Assembly: GCA_029990175.1 (NCBI GenBank)
Contig: JARKIP010000099.1
Location: 1,404,931-1,468,930 of the forward strand
Direction: 5' to 3'
Length of the DNA stretch: 64,000 nt
Origin: Petunia secreta
Lineage: Eukaryota > Streptophyta > Magnoliopsida > Solanales > Solanaceae
In this document: in pieces, positions 45,727 to 57,869 of the stretch
Layout: the number at the start of each line of letters is the position of its first letter
Position numbering within the stretch: position 1 is the stretch's first letter
Made by a program: the position numbers and the translations under genes
The notes under the pieces: model-generated
Told to the model about the DNA's origin: nothing
Database searches by the model: none
What the model saw: only the letters and a program-made list of their open reading frames with translations

Positions 45727-45895
45727 ATCAGCCACAATATTGTCTTTTCCCTTTTTGTAATGAATTACATAGGGAAAACTTTCAATAAATTCAACCCATT
45801 TGGCATGTCTTCGGTTCAATTTCTCTTGACCTCGGAGATGCTTCAAAGATTCATGATCACTTTTAGTTACAAACTCTCGAAAGCATGTCACTACA
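45722..45895 (-). pseudogene. Chromovirus RNase H end, split by the LTR insertion
   Basis: Minus-strand frame with REFVTKSDHESLKHLRGQ, KLNRRHAKWVEFIESFPYVI and NIVADAL, the C-terminal RNase H of a chromovirus. Beyond the insert the other side begins with SRK in frame, so the two sides meet in the usual ADALSR motif. The gene is cut again near 45895, where Tat-like leader sequence begins. No upstream RT or gag of this element is in the window. Confidence 0.8.
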
Positions 45896-47822
45896 CCCTT
45901 ATTTGTGCACATATATAAACTGGCATTCCGTTCATATTTCGCCCACTCCTGGGAACCTCTTGCATTCTCACTCAAAATATCCGCGAGGTGTGTGCATACG
46001 CACCCGCACTTTCTTCCACTAAAGAACCCTTTGACGAGTTGGTGTACCGGCGGATTGTCGTGGGAGTAATTCGACCACGAAGCCGCCTGCCAATCACCTG
46101 TTAGCCTCAACCGTTTAACCCACTCTTAGAATGAGCTTTAGGAGCAGGCATGCATTTACACCTTAGTCTGGACCCGGACCTTGGTACCGCCTCCATAGAT
46201 AGGAAACTGCCCTTACGTCATCGGGTTTTTGAAGCCCAACGACAATGCATATTATGTGCTATGTGATAACGAATCCTCAGTCCTAGCCATGTTTGGAGCA
46301 TAATCAGATTCAGAATTTTGTCTCCTATGTTGTCTTTTAGGTTAGAAAATGGAAGAGTTCAACAGAATCTATGTGGTCATAGCAGTCCACGGAGAATTTG
46401 AGATCATAGCGCAGAATTTTGTGAACAAGACAGAATTGCAGTCGGGGGAAAGTTACGCAGATTTGGTTGGTTTGTGTTTTGGAGATGGTCTGGTAGGGTG
46501 AAATATAAGAGGTGAAGCCCCTGGTGTCTTTAAAAGATCAGTGGGGTCTCTTTTATGAAGACCTGTGAGTGTGTAGGTTCACGTTGACTGACGAGCAGCA
46601 ACTTTATAAAAATTGAGGTATGCTTGTCGCATACTAGGAGAGTGAAGGCCCTATGTCAGGAATGACCTGTGGGGCTCCTCTTTGAAGACCAGTGAGGTCT
46701 TGGCTACATAGGAAACTGAGAGGCTTGATTAAAGCCGAGGACCAGTGAGGATTCCTATGAACAAGGTCTGTGAGCCTTGCAAAACCTAGGAAGCTGAGAG
46801 GCTCGTCCCAAAGCCAAGGGCTAGTGAGGTTTTATTTGTAAAAGGTCAATTGGAACCTTTTATTATTTGCAGTCTGGTATTGTAATGGCAGTTAGAAATC
46901 TCACCCCTAGATGTTGTAAGATAATTGGGAGTTGTGTTTGGAGGAGTGTGGATGTTTGCAAAAGGTACAGAGGATTGTTTCAGGTTTTAGGCATTTGAGT
47001 TTAAATTTTGTGCAGATATTGTGGAGAGCATGAGCTGTGTTAGAATTTTGAGTTGACACCAACTTTTGGAAGTTAGTTGGGATAACAGGATTGCAGTGTC
47101 GAGGCGGAGAGCTGATTCTTATCAATTATTATTATTATTTATTGCTTACTCTAAATCTGCATTGCTTAGAATTGGCATGAACTATTTTTCGTTACCACTT
47201 ATTTGCGCGATTAGACTTACCTCTAGCACAAAGAGGTACCTTACAGGGTAGGACGCGTTTGCATTTTATTTACGCACAATTACTTGTGGTTGCCACATAT
47301 CAAATTATCTGTCTAATATACGATTACTTGCTAAATATGTGTTGCTTACTTGAAATTTATTGGCACTGATTGCACTGTGATTAAATTTGTTCAGCGGTAT
47401 AGTAAGATTAACGTTATGTTACTTCAACCTATCTTTTGTAAAAGTTAATCGCTTTATGAAGTCATTTATCTATCATCTGAATTCATGCATACAGTTATTT
47501 TAAAATACCTTTCAAATGTTATTTTGTTTATCTTAACCCCAGTCTTGTCGTTTTGCAAAATATTATTTTGCGTCATATTTTAAAGTATTCGCAAGTGTGT
47601 TTCCCTTTTTGAAAATAACTTTAGAGCAAAAAAGCATTTTTGCATCTGGTTGGCTTTAGAAAAATGAGTGTCTTGCTCAAACTTTCTGGGTCTTTTCAGT
47701 ACGGTCTCAATTTTTCCTTTTGGAATAAGTTGGCCCGTCAGTTTCATCTTTAATAATTTTTGATAAAATTCGGTATGCGTTGCTAAAAGGGTTAATTATT
47801 TTGAACATCAAGATCAGGACCT
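45896..47822 (+). other. Tat-type 5' leader-like region
   Basis: No gene. It contains GAAACTGCCCTTACGTCATC and several repeated CAGTGAGG and CTGTGAG words (46520-46840), a layout I associate with leaders of Tat-type elements. It leads into the gag frame at 47823. The LTR and PBS of this element were not located; 45896-46140 might belong to another fragment. Confidence 0.35.
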
Positions 47823-48608
47823 ATGGCTCGCCAAGCTGTTGTGATTGACTTGACTGAAAATGAGGAATCCTACCAAGACAAGGTTAACAAGCTTGAAGCA
47901 ACCGTGACGAGTTTGGAAAAGAGACTCAATAGCCTTACTGAATTGGTTATCGCGCTCATGGATGCTCGCAACCCAGTGCAAAATATGCCAAGCCCAGGAC
48001 CAAGTGCTCCTGTTGCTTCTATCCATACTGTTGCTCCCGCATTCGAGTGTGATGCTCAAGAATTCCCCGATCTGTATGCATTCTTGTTGGAGAACGGGTT
48101 CTGTGTGTCATCAAAAACAAGCAATGAGGAAAGCAATGGGGAAGGGCTTCCCAATGCTAAAGAGAGCAATGGCATAATGATAGATGAGAATGCTCTACCA
48201 TCTCAAGTAGGCTTAGGAGAGGCAGAACGTGAACATGTGGATGTTTTTGACTCGGCTGATCCACCAATGTATGATGGGATAGGAAATCCTCGCAATCACT
48301 TGAAGGCATACCTTGCTTGGGTCGCAAGGTATGGACCAAGCAATGAAACCAAGTTGAGGATGTTTTCTAGGACACTTAAGGAACCAGCTTTGATATGGTT
48401 TGCAATACAAGGTCCTTGGAAATTGGACAGTTGGGATAATCTAGCCCGGGACTTTGTCAAGCATTATGAATTCTCGAACCAGATTCTTGCAAAGGGCAGT
48501 CCGTTGAAAAGAAAATCCGCAGAGCTTCAAGTGGAGCCGGTTGCAATAATTGACAAGAGAGCGTGTTATGCAAAACTCTTTCTCACCCATAGCAGAAAAA
48601 CCTTATGA
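47823..48608 (+). pseudogene. Tat-type gag, N-terminal and capsid-like part
   Basis: ATG at 47823, 261 codons. Residues about 17-45 form a heptad-like coiled coil (YQDKVNKLEATVTSLEKRL). Residues about 145-215 match the plant gypsy gag core: PPMYDGIGNPRNHLKAYL, RMFSRTLKEPALIWF, then DNLARDFVKHYEF. After residue 222 the family sequence is lost through a deletion. It would form the particle shell; here truncated. Confidence 0.6.
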
Positions 48609-48970
48609 CATCGAGAAAATAGTTGTCAATCCAGGTTTTCAGTCAAGCAGCCACAAAGCACCTGCTGTTGCATTCACACCAATACCAGGATCTTATGCAA
48701 ACCTGTTCGAAAGGCTTCTGAGGGTCAGTTTGGTATATCTTGAAACCAAAGCCGTGTTGGTCACATAAGCCTTAAAATTTGAGAAAATTTTGTGCTTACC
48801 ATTCAAGGATGCAGGGGCACAATATTGAAGAATGCACTTTATTTAAGAAGAAAGTTGAAAGCTTGATCAAATCTGGCCATGTCAAAATTCTACCCACAAA
48901 CGGCATTGGCGAACCTTTTGTCGCAATCTTACCATATGCAAAGGGAAATCCCTCGAAGAATGGCATTTAG
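48609..48970 (+). pseudogene. Tat-type gag, zinc-finger-like remnant
   Basis: Short frames on the plus strand. The clearest (from 48779) has CAYHSRMQGHNIEECTLFKK followed by KVESLIKSG, matching the CAYHSG..GHDTE.C region at the end of Tat-type gag. It is out of frame with, and separated by a stop from, the preceding gag part. Confidence 0.55.
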
Positions 48971-49857
48971 GCGCTTATCAAGTTCTTGAAAAGCAGTAGA
49001 GTTGCAGAAGTAGAAGTTAGTTTATTTGCATTTTTAGGAAGTAATTATTGTAATTTCCTTTTGTTAGTTCATTGAAAGAAAAGAAAAGAAAGAATATCAA
49101 ATTATGAATGTTTGACTCTATTTCTATGTAAGCAAACTACAGTAACCGGTTTCCTAAGGTGGGAAGCGTAGGCAACTCATATCGAGTTTCGGTTACACCA
49201 GCATTTGGAAAATCTCTTCTATGTAAGCAGAACTACACACGGTCTGATTCCCAAGGAGGGATACGTAGGCTCCTCCATCGAGCTCGACCCTTTAGTATTT
49301 AAATTTCAATTTCCCCAAAGATAGAAACTGGGGCAGCTTTTGCAAAACAATTTGAAGAATCAAAATTCATAACTGGGGCAGGTTTCGCAAAGCAAGTTGA
49401 AATGTTGAAGTCATACTGGGGCAGAATTTTGCAAAAAGAAAGTTGAAGACATTGAATTGGTTTGGTCGTTATTAGTAGCAGTTTTCAAGGATTGCTGCAG
49501 ATTGTTGATCTACAAGCAAGAGTCGATAATTGAGCAAAGCATTGATGTTCAAAATAAACCGATCATTTTAGCAAATTGTGCCAAAATGGTTTAGCACGCA
49601 TACTGATTTAGTAAAAACTTTCAAAGCTGTTTTTCTCAACGCGTGTCTTGAAAATTCAAATTTCGTTGATCATTGAGTTTCGAACTCTCAAATATTGTAT
49701 TCCTTTGTTATGTCAGGAATTTGGTCTCATCCATTCGGCCTAATGGCCTATTTTATATTTAAAATCCTATGCATGCATTGCTATTTTAAGTATTAACTTG
49801 CTTTTGTTCAATGTGTAGAATTTATTTGTTAGAGATTGGCTAGCATTGAACACTGAA
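48971..49857 (+). other. Tat-type 3' non-coding region with repeated purine tracts
   Basis: Contains GGGATACGTAGGCTCCTC near 49258 and three ACTGGGGCAG words (49328, 49373, 49419) similar to Tat-type polypurine tracts. No ORF. No LTR start was recognised after them. Confidence 0.4.
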
Positions 49858-50430
49858 ATGGCTGAGAATCTGCATCAAGGACAAAACAACATGGCAAAGC
49901 AGCTTTAGGCAACCTGTTCTGGTATGGGCATCTTGCAAGCACAGAATGATGATGTTGAAGAACATGTCGTCCAAAGGACTAGGATTGTCAACTTTATCAA
50001 CACTAGCAAACCTTTGCCAAATATAAGCTTTACCTCTAATCCACCTTACTTAACAATGCCCCATTACCCAATACCTACACATATTGTATATCCACAAAAC
50101 TCACAAGAATATCTTACCAATCCAAATGCTTGGGCAGCTGCAACTTTATGCCAACCACCTTTTAGCACTATGCCTGCTGTGGGGAGTCAATCAAATCAAG
50201 TGATAGTGCGCCCACGAGAATTGCCTAGAAAAGAAGTTGAGACAACTGATTCACATAGCATGAAGAGACAAATCCGCAGTTTGCACAAGGTCATTAGAGA
50301 TGAGTTGCGCTATAGGAACATTGAGAGTTTATGTTATGAAGACTTATGCATTCTCCCGGACATTGAGCCTCCACATGGGTATAAGATATCAAAATTCAAC
50401 ATTTTCGATGGAAAGGGAAACCCCTATGCT
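49858..50430 (+). pseudogene. Second Tat-type gag fragment
   Basis: The frame begins MAENLHQGQNN (49858) with a TAG near 49906, then stays open. Residues near the end read ESLCYEDLCILPDIEPPHGY and FNIFDGKGNPYA, the start of the Tat gag core. It is cut at 50430, where LTR tandem repeats begin and the frame runs on into them. A different gag subfamily from the one at 47823. Confidence 0.55.
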
Positions 50431-51947
50431 GAGAGTCCCGAGCTGGAGAAGGGTCATTATTGCATATACTTCCCGATAATCGATGAGAGTCCCGAGCCGG
50501 TGAAGGGTCATTATTGGTTATACTTCTGGGTTCGCGATGAGAGTCCCATGCCGGCAAAGGGTCATCAATCATTTACTTTCCGGTAATTGATGAGAGTTCC
50601 GAGCCGGTGAAGGGGCATTATTGTATATATTTCCCGGTAATCGATGAGAGTCCCGATCCGGTGAAGGGTCATTATTGCATATACTTCCCGGTAATCGATG
50701 AGAGTCCCGAGCTGGTAAAGGGTCATTATTGCATATATCTCCTGGCAGACGATGAGAGTCCCGCGCCGGAGATAGCTATCAGGCACATGTTTTCGCATTA
50801 CATCATACCGCGTTCATCCCATCTCATTGCACCGCTTACTGACTATTGTGTTGTGTTTTGTGTATGCGGTATGTATACCATGTTGTGGACATATTTTATT
50901 TGCATATATGTTTCTGGCTATTTTGTGCCCCTAATTTCTTTATATGCTTTAGTTATATGGATCGGGTTGCACGCCACAACAGTATAAATATATGGATCGG
51001 GTTGCACGCCGCAACAGTATAAATATATATGGATCAGGTTGCACGCCACAACAGTATAAATATATGGATCGGGTTGCACGCAGCAACAGTATAAATATAT
51101 ATGGATCGGGTTGCACGTCGCAACAGTATAAATATATGAATCGGATTGCACGCCGCAACAGTATAAATATATATGGATTGGGTTGCATGCCGCAACAGTA
51201 TAAATATATGGATCAGATTGCACACCACAACAGTGTAAATATATGGACCGGGTTGCACGCCGCAACAATATTTACATATAATATGATGTATTTCTGATTG
51301 TTGATATGTTCAGGATACCTATATGTTCTATCTTATGAACCATGGTTGTTTATGAGTTTATGGTTCCATACGTGTTTTCAGTTATTATCTGGCTCTGCCT
51401 TTTTATAATTTAAATAAGAGGAATTTGGTTTATTTGTTTTTGTTCTCCCTGGCTAGCTATCCTATTCTTTGAGGTGGCTAGTCTGCCCCACTTATTGAGT
51501 CCTTTTGACTCACCCTTGTTTGTTGTTTGTTTCTTGTCTATCTATTTCGTTTCGGCAGGTTTGCTCCAAGATTGAGTTCGCCACGTTGTTAAGGAGCGAA
51601 GACAACTTAAGCTGTCAGGGTGAGCCACCTTCTATCCAGGATGGCCACCAGTTGTATGTATATTATTTCTGTTGTATTTGCTCCTTTCAGGAGGCGTATG
51701 TATTCTTTTGTACTCTTAGATGTCTAGTCTGGATAGCCCTAAACCTAGTATGTTTGGTAGTTAGCTGTAATTTCTTTTGTACAGGTTAGAGGTATCAGTA
51801 TATCTGTGTTTTTTTAAAGTCCTGTTCTTATTTATGAGTTGGATTTATATTTATTTTCCTAATTCAGTTGTTAAGAATTCGCCGGACGGGTCTAGGGGAG
51901 GATGTCGGGTGCCCGCACGGCCTAGTCGAAAAATTCAGATCATGTCA
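50431..51947 (+). repeat. Truncated LTR of the first-element family (plus orientation)
   Basis: Inverse-oriented copy of part of the 742-9145 LTRs: starts within the 54-bp repeats (50431-50770), continues through an expanded 35/37-bp repeat block (50955-51270) and ends at CATGTCA (51947) after GGATGTCGGGTGCCCGCACG. No PBS follows, so it is a 5'-truncated LTR piece that interrupts the gag fragment. Confidence 0.75.
50955..51270. repeat. 35-37-bp tandem repeat, expanded copy
   Basis: About nine copies of a unit with GGATCGGGTTGCACGCC and CAACAGTATAAATATAT, versus three to four in the LTRs at the left of the window. Frames read in both directions are repeat by-products. Confidence 0.85.
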
Positions 51948-52317
51948 ATACCCTATAAAAATAATCATAGTGTAGTCATAACATATCATGTTACAGTAAC
52001 CGAGTACATAAACAACGCCATATACGTACTCTGTTATTTTCTTCTTGGGCAAGAAAACAAACATAATTTGAGTACATTTTTATTCCGAGTATGAAAACCA
52101 GCGTGTGTTGGTATTTCAAGATCTGTATATGTGCTGGTCCAAACGTCAATATTCAAAATTTAGGTGAAGTAAAACTAAAGTGTCCTATTTATTTGATTGA
52201 GGTAGATGAAGGAGATTTATATATTTCTGAGGAGGAAGCAGTCCATCATGGTATAGGTCAACTTTTTCATCCTGATAATAATGACAAAATGGTTTGGGCC
52301 GGGCAATTGTTAAGAAC
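51948..52317 (+). other. Short ORF of unknown origin and flank
   Basis: An ATG at 52091 opens a frame whose first 75 codons look protein-like (KLKCPIYLIEVDEGDLYISE, then EEAVHHGIGQLFHPDNN) before it runs into the foldback and ends at 52402. I do not recognise it. It could be a captured host exon or a retroelement piece. Confidence 0.3.
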
Positions 52318-53437
52318 CAAAAAATTTCACCGTATGCCCTCCATAAGGAATGGTTTTACAAAATTGCCCGCGCTAAGGAATATTTTAGCAAAATGCCCTT
52401 AGTTAGTCCGCAAGCCAAGACTTCAAGGCAAAAAATTTGTAATTCTTGAAAATTGGCTATACTTCAAGGGCAAGTGCTGTTTTGCCAATACTTCAAGTTA
52501 TATGGCGAGAATGCAGGGAAAATTGGAAGGGGCAAGTCATGACAATTTCCAAGACTTACAACGCAGTGCAGCAAGTGTTGCCTATTGCCAATACTTGTCG
52601 TGCAAGTGTTAGAAAATCGAGCAGGGGTCAATGGCAAGTCTTGGCATACGGCCAAGTGCGGCAAGTATTATCTATTGCCAATACTTGAAGGGATAAGTGT
52701 TGAAAAGCAGAAAAATATAACGGGAAGTCTTGGCCCCGGATTTTTTTCATTAAATCTTAATGGGGGCATTTTTGCAAACCATCTCTTAGCGCGGGAAAAA
52801 AGGCAAACCATTGCTTCCCGTGTCATTTTTTTGAAAATCCCCTGTTAAGAATACTTGGGGAAAATTACCCGGCGAATTTGCAAAAATATGACACCATAAG
52901 CAATGGTTTGCCTTTTTGCCCGTGATAACAGATATTTTTGCAAAAATGCCCTCGTTAAGGTTTAATAAAAAATCCGGATGGAAACATCCCTGTCAAATTT
53001 TTAGGTCGGGGGTAAGACTTGCCTTTATATTTCTCTGCTTTTCAACACTTAACCCGACTTGCCTTTATATCTCTACACTTAACCCTTCAAGTGTTGGAAA
53101 AAGGCAATACTTGCCGCACTTGATCGTAAGTCTTGGAAAAGGCCAAGACTGGCCTTTGACCCTTCTCTATTTGCCAACAATTCCCCTTAAAGTGTTGGCA
53201 AAAGGCAATATTTGCCGCATTTGACCGTAAGTCTTGGCAATTGCCAAAACTTTCCCTTCCAGTCCTTCCCTACATTCTCGCCATATAATTCGAAGTACTG
53301 GTAAAACAGTACTTGCTTTTGAAGTTTTGGCAATTGCCAAGACTTAAAAGATTTTTGCCTTGAAGTCTTGGCTTCGGGCGAAAAAGGGTATTTTGCTAAA
53401 ATCACTCCTTATGGAGGGCACGCGGTGAAATTCTTTG
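52318..53437. mobile_element. Foldback element of 1.1 kb
   Basis: The two halves are imperfect inverted copies around about 52860. AATTTCACCG..TGCCCTCCATAAGG at the left end pairs with its complement at 53407-53437. TATATGGCGAGAATG near 52500 pairs with CATTCTCGCCATATA near 53272. AAAGGCAAACCATTGCTT near 52799 pairs near 52897. Inside are many GGCAATTGCCAA-type palindromes and AAGTCTTGG/CCAAGACTT words. No transposase frame; MITE- or Foldback-like. Confidence 0.65.
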
Positions 53438-54507
53438 AAATTACCTAATAAGCACATGAGTAGCACTTATTTACTTCCTAGCCCCATTTTTAACTCCCTT
53501 TCTTTCTCTAGCCACTAGGTAATTTATAAATTAATTCAACCATTTTATAAATTAATAAATATTATATTTTTATCCCTTAATTTAAGGGTTTAGTTAATGT
53601 TGATCCCATATTTGTTAACGTAATTTGAGGAATTAAAGACATGAGTTATTATAGATTTTTACTGTTTCTTTCCTACTGCTAGTTAATAAGACCTTTTCTT
53701 TCGAGTAGATAGTATATGTAAGAATATATAATGTTTCCATAACTATCAAATTCCACTTTTTTACATATCTTTTCTCATTACATGTTTATTTAAATTTATA
53801 TTTTAAACGTACATAATGAATTTTTCAATATTTTATTTTCAATATTTCACTTAGTGTTCTAATATTTATATGTATCTATGTATTCAAATATTTTTAAAAA
53901 CATTTCATATATATATATATATATATATTTTTATTCTATATTCATATAATTATATTAATATATTTGAAAAATAATTGTGTATATATGTGGAGATCATAAT
54001 GTATCTGTTAATTGTGTTTTGACGCCTAAAATTGCGTATATACCATATTTAGAGCAAAATCGGTTTTTTAAGGATTTAAATCTTCCTCCATGTGTATGTA
54101 TATACGTAACAGATACTAATATATAAACAATACATACATAATATTTTAAAATATTAAGTAAATAATTATTAAATACATGATATGTATGATATTATATATT
54201 GTACATTTAATAAATAATTATTAAATACATGATATTACGTATGTACAATAAATATTACATACACAATAATATGCTAAAATGCTAAGTGAGTAAATTAATA
54301 TTTTAACACATTATGTATTTAATACTCACTATTTTAATACAATATATCACTTTTTCTATGTACTGTGTATTATTTTTATATTTTTTTATTCACATTTTTA
54401 GTTGATATGTATTTTATTTGTGCAAATTCTCATATGGTAGCTAAAAGGTAAAAAAATAAAAAAAATTAGATGTGTCAAAGATATACTAGTTCTTTCTCTC
54501 TCTTATT
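53438..54507. other. AT-rich intergenic sequence
   Basis: No gene recognised. Contains an AT dinucleotide run (about 53908-53930) and repeated AATAATTATTAAATACATGATAT words at 54160-54260. Confidence 0.4.
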
Positions 54508-54606
54508 GATAGCATCCATGGAAGGAAAACTCCATTCAAATACTTGGATGAAGCTTTAGAAGCTCTTGAAAGGCATATGACAAGATCTCACACAAAGAAA
54601 GTTTAA
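54508..54606 (+). pseudogene. C-terminal tail of a gypsy polyprotein
   Basis: 32 codons with FKYLDEALEALERHMTRSHTKK and a TAA stop. Many plant gypsy elements have a similar LDEAL...MTRS.AKK tail. Nothing upstream continues the frame. Confidence 0.35.
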
Positions 54607-55730
54607 GCTGATTGCACTTGAATTATGAAGAGGAAGAGCTCAAGGTAAGGATGACCTTTTGTCTAAGTGATAAATATTATATGGTCCAAATTGAGGTACA
54701 AGTGATGCATATTCAAGTCAAAATTACTTCAAATTGAAGTGGAAGAATTGAATTGCAAATCAGTCTATCTTTGGACTAATTAAGGAGCCTAAAGTGTGCA
54801 AAACTTGCAGCCCAAGAAGAGCCATATAGGGTCATACTTTTGGCCCATAAAATGTGCTTAGTTTCTGCCAAAAAACATGCAAATGATGGTCAAAGGATTT
54901 CCATGAAGTGTACTCCAAGTTGCTTGCAAGTTGCTATCAAAGTTTCCTAGTTCAAATGGAATTTATTTTCTAAATTAATTGGGATATAATTTCCTATATT
55001 AACTAAGTTTTGATTCCAATATTAATTAGGATTAGTTTACCAAATTTATTTTGGAATATTATTTAATTTTCCTAGTTTAGTTTTAATTTACTTCATTTTC
55101 CTATTTTATTAGGATTTTCTTTCCTAGTGTATTTCTTTTCCTATTTTATTATTACTTAGAAATCATATTTGAGTAGGATTTTGTAAGGTCTGGCCAGCCC
55201 CTACTCCTATATAAAGGCGTTATTTTATTTATTTTTAGATAGACAACAATAAAGATTTATGATGAATAAAAATTGAGAGGTTTTCTCTTGCACTTTTGTG
55301 TGTGGCTACTATGGATTTTATTTTGCAACTTTCAAGTCTACACTTTTAGGTGTTAAGGTAATTCTTCTTCAAATCTTTAGATTTCTTTTAGGTATTCAGG
55401 AAAGGCGTAATTTCTATTTTACTGTTGTTCTTTATTACTCTAAGGGGGATCGGGATTCCATAATCTACTTCTTGAGTTATTCTCTACCAAAGGCAGTTAG
55501 CTTAGTCTAATTGTTGCTGTTATGAGTTTCTATTCAAGATTAGACTTGTCTTGAATTTTTAGATTCATTCTTGAAGTTCTTGATCCGTTCTTGAATTTAA
55601 GAAACTTATTCTTGAATTCATTCTATCTTTATTTTCAGATCTTTTTTCATTTTTAGGTTAATTTTCTAGCTTCCAAACTCGTTTCTTTTAATTTTAATAT
55701 CAAGTTCTTAGATCCATAACGTGACCGTTA
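54607..55730 (+). repeat. LTR-like sequence following the gypsy tail
   Basis: Non-coding, with a CCTATATAAAGG promoter box at 55207-55218 and a downstream leader rich in TTCTTGAATT words. No terminal repeats or second copy found, so the borders are approximate. Confidence 0.35.
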
Positions 55731-56192
55731 TCGAGAGGTATTGTGGTTGTTATTACTTATTTAATTTATTATTTATAATAATGCCTATATCTTTTAAAAA
55801 TGATTATTGTCTATCTAAAGGATTGATAGATATCTTATTTTATTTAAAGAAAATAATATTAACTTATATTAATTGTATTATTTCCCTTTTTTTTAAATCT
55901 AATATTGCGGCTACGAAAAGTAAGAGCTACATAAAAGTAAATATCTTCATATGGACTGCTATTTATGTAGTCAACCCAGAACACTTTGCAAGCACACATG
56001 ACCCGTAAGACTCCTTTTAAGGCAACACTTTATTACCTAATATATATTACATAAAGAAGCAGGTGTCAAATATAACAGTGGATATGGTGATTCATTGCAC
56101 AAACAAAAAAGGTAGAGCAAAGTTGAGAACAAAATCACTTTAGGCTAACATGCAAGACAAGGTAAAAGGATTCTCTACCATGTTAAACCCAC
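55731..56192. other. Unassigned sequence
   Basis: AT-rich, no convincing feature. Confidence 0.3.
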
Positions 56193-57480
56193 CGTCACGA
56201 CCCAAAAATCTAGTTTGTTATGGCATTTAAGAGTTTCTACCGTTAAACGAATAAATTCATAAAACCTTCTCATTCAGACTTATTTTCAAGAAAACAAGGT
56301 TTCAGAAGGAAATCGAACCAGGAAAGATAAAGAGAAAGACTAAATAAAATAACTACTTATATCATAAATCTGGGAATCTGAATAAAATGCTAGAATAGTT
56401 TATACTAGCTCAAAACTCAATTGTTAATCATGGAGCATCTACGAGTATAAGATATATAATTATGGGTTCGAGCCCAAACTAAAAATATCATAAAGGACTA
56501 AACACTACCATGAATTGTGCATCAACATCAACGTAAAACACTGGAATATAATCACGAACAGGACCAAGAACGCCAGCTGTGACTCAACTAATGAACTTGC
56601 ACATAGATATTATAAGGGAGTGAATCACTCTGACCCACTAAGATCCTGGATAAGCTATCATGTCCTTACCGTCTTTAAAACCAGTCTGATAAGTCTTATA
56701 AAGATAAGTATGTGCAATAGTGGTAAGAACATTAGATAAAACTTCCTCCTTTCAATTATAAGGAGCCCAACTCTATCGGATTTTCAACCAAGGGAGCTTA
56801 GCTCAAGCATAATAACAAACCAACTTATTAACATAGGGTCTATCCATAACACGCTAGACTAGTGGCTATATGATCTCAGTAGCATAGGCCCTCACCATAA
56901 CATAGTAAACCAGTGGCTATATCATCACACTAGTATAGGCCCTACCATAACAGATTAGACCACTGGCAATATCATCTCGTAGCATAGGCCCTCACCATAA
57001 AAGATTAGACCAGTAGCAAAATCAACTCAACAACATAGGCATTCACCATAAAAGGCTAGAACAGTAGCTCAATGATCTAGATACCAATAAGACAATAATA
57101 TCAACAAAGATATAATGCCAACAAAGATATAGGCGTAATACAAGCCGTAACATACTGATGCAAATGAAGCGACCCTCAGTGCACACGCCCGTCTTTTAAA
57201 GACACTAGCCAGAAAGGCACACAAAAATATGTTGCTTAACTAAACAAGTACGCATAAAAATGTTAATGAACGTCCATTTCATTAATAAAAATAGCCCGTA
57301 GGCTCATAATGTACAATTAGTTCTTCTTAAATAGAACACCGTTCATAAAAATTGTAGAAAAATAGAAAGGGAAGGCTTAATAAAAATTGCAAGTTCCTCC
57401 GAATTTGCATAACCAGATATTTTTCGTCTGAATTGTAGCTCTTTCATCGAATTCTCTCTCGGCACTTGGAAGGCTAAATT
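56193..57480 (-). repeat. Diverged chromovirus-type LTR (approximate borders)
   Basis: Begins GTCACGACCC, the complement of the usual GGGTCGTGAC LTR end of Tekay/Del-like elements, and contains AGTGCACACGCCCGTC near 57180, also typical. A tandem repeat of about 60 bp with ATAGGCCCTCACCATAA lies at 56845-57085. No PBS or partner seen. Confidence 0.45.
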
Positions 57481-57869
57481 TCCAACTTGATACTCCAAGC
57501 AGCAACATCTTTATAACGTTGTGCCACGGTAGTTGGGAAGTCGGTCCAACTTTGGAATCCCTCAGTAGAACGATGGAGAAAGCAGAGCGCGGGTCCTAGA
57601 CTTCACTTGGATTCATTTGGAGAGACTCCAATGAGGAACCCTCAGTGGCCACAGGAATTCCATGTTCCCCCTCTTCCCTAGATGATTGGAAGCCGAACTC
57701 GCCAAAATACCACTAACCAAATAGCTAAACCAATTAAAACTCCACCATGCAAAGAAAGCCTTCCCAAACCAAGCTCAATACCAAAAAATCAAATTTCATT
57801 CCCATAAAGAAGTAACAAACAAAGAGAAGTGTCTCATGCAAAGAAGATATGAGAGACGATAGCAACAAC
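57481..57869. other. Unassigned sequence upstream of Athila region
   Basis: No readable domain; it may contain decayed gag of the element that follows. Confidence 0.3.
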
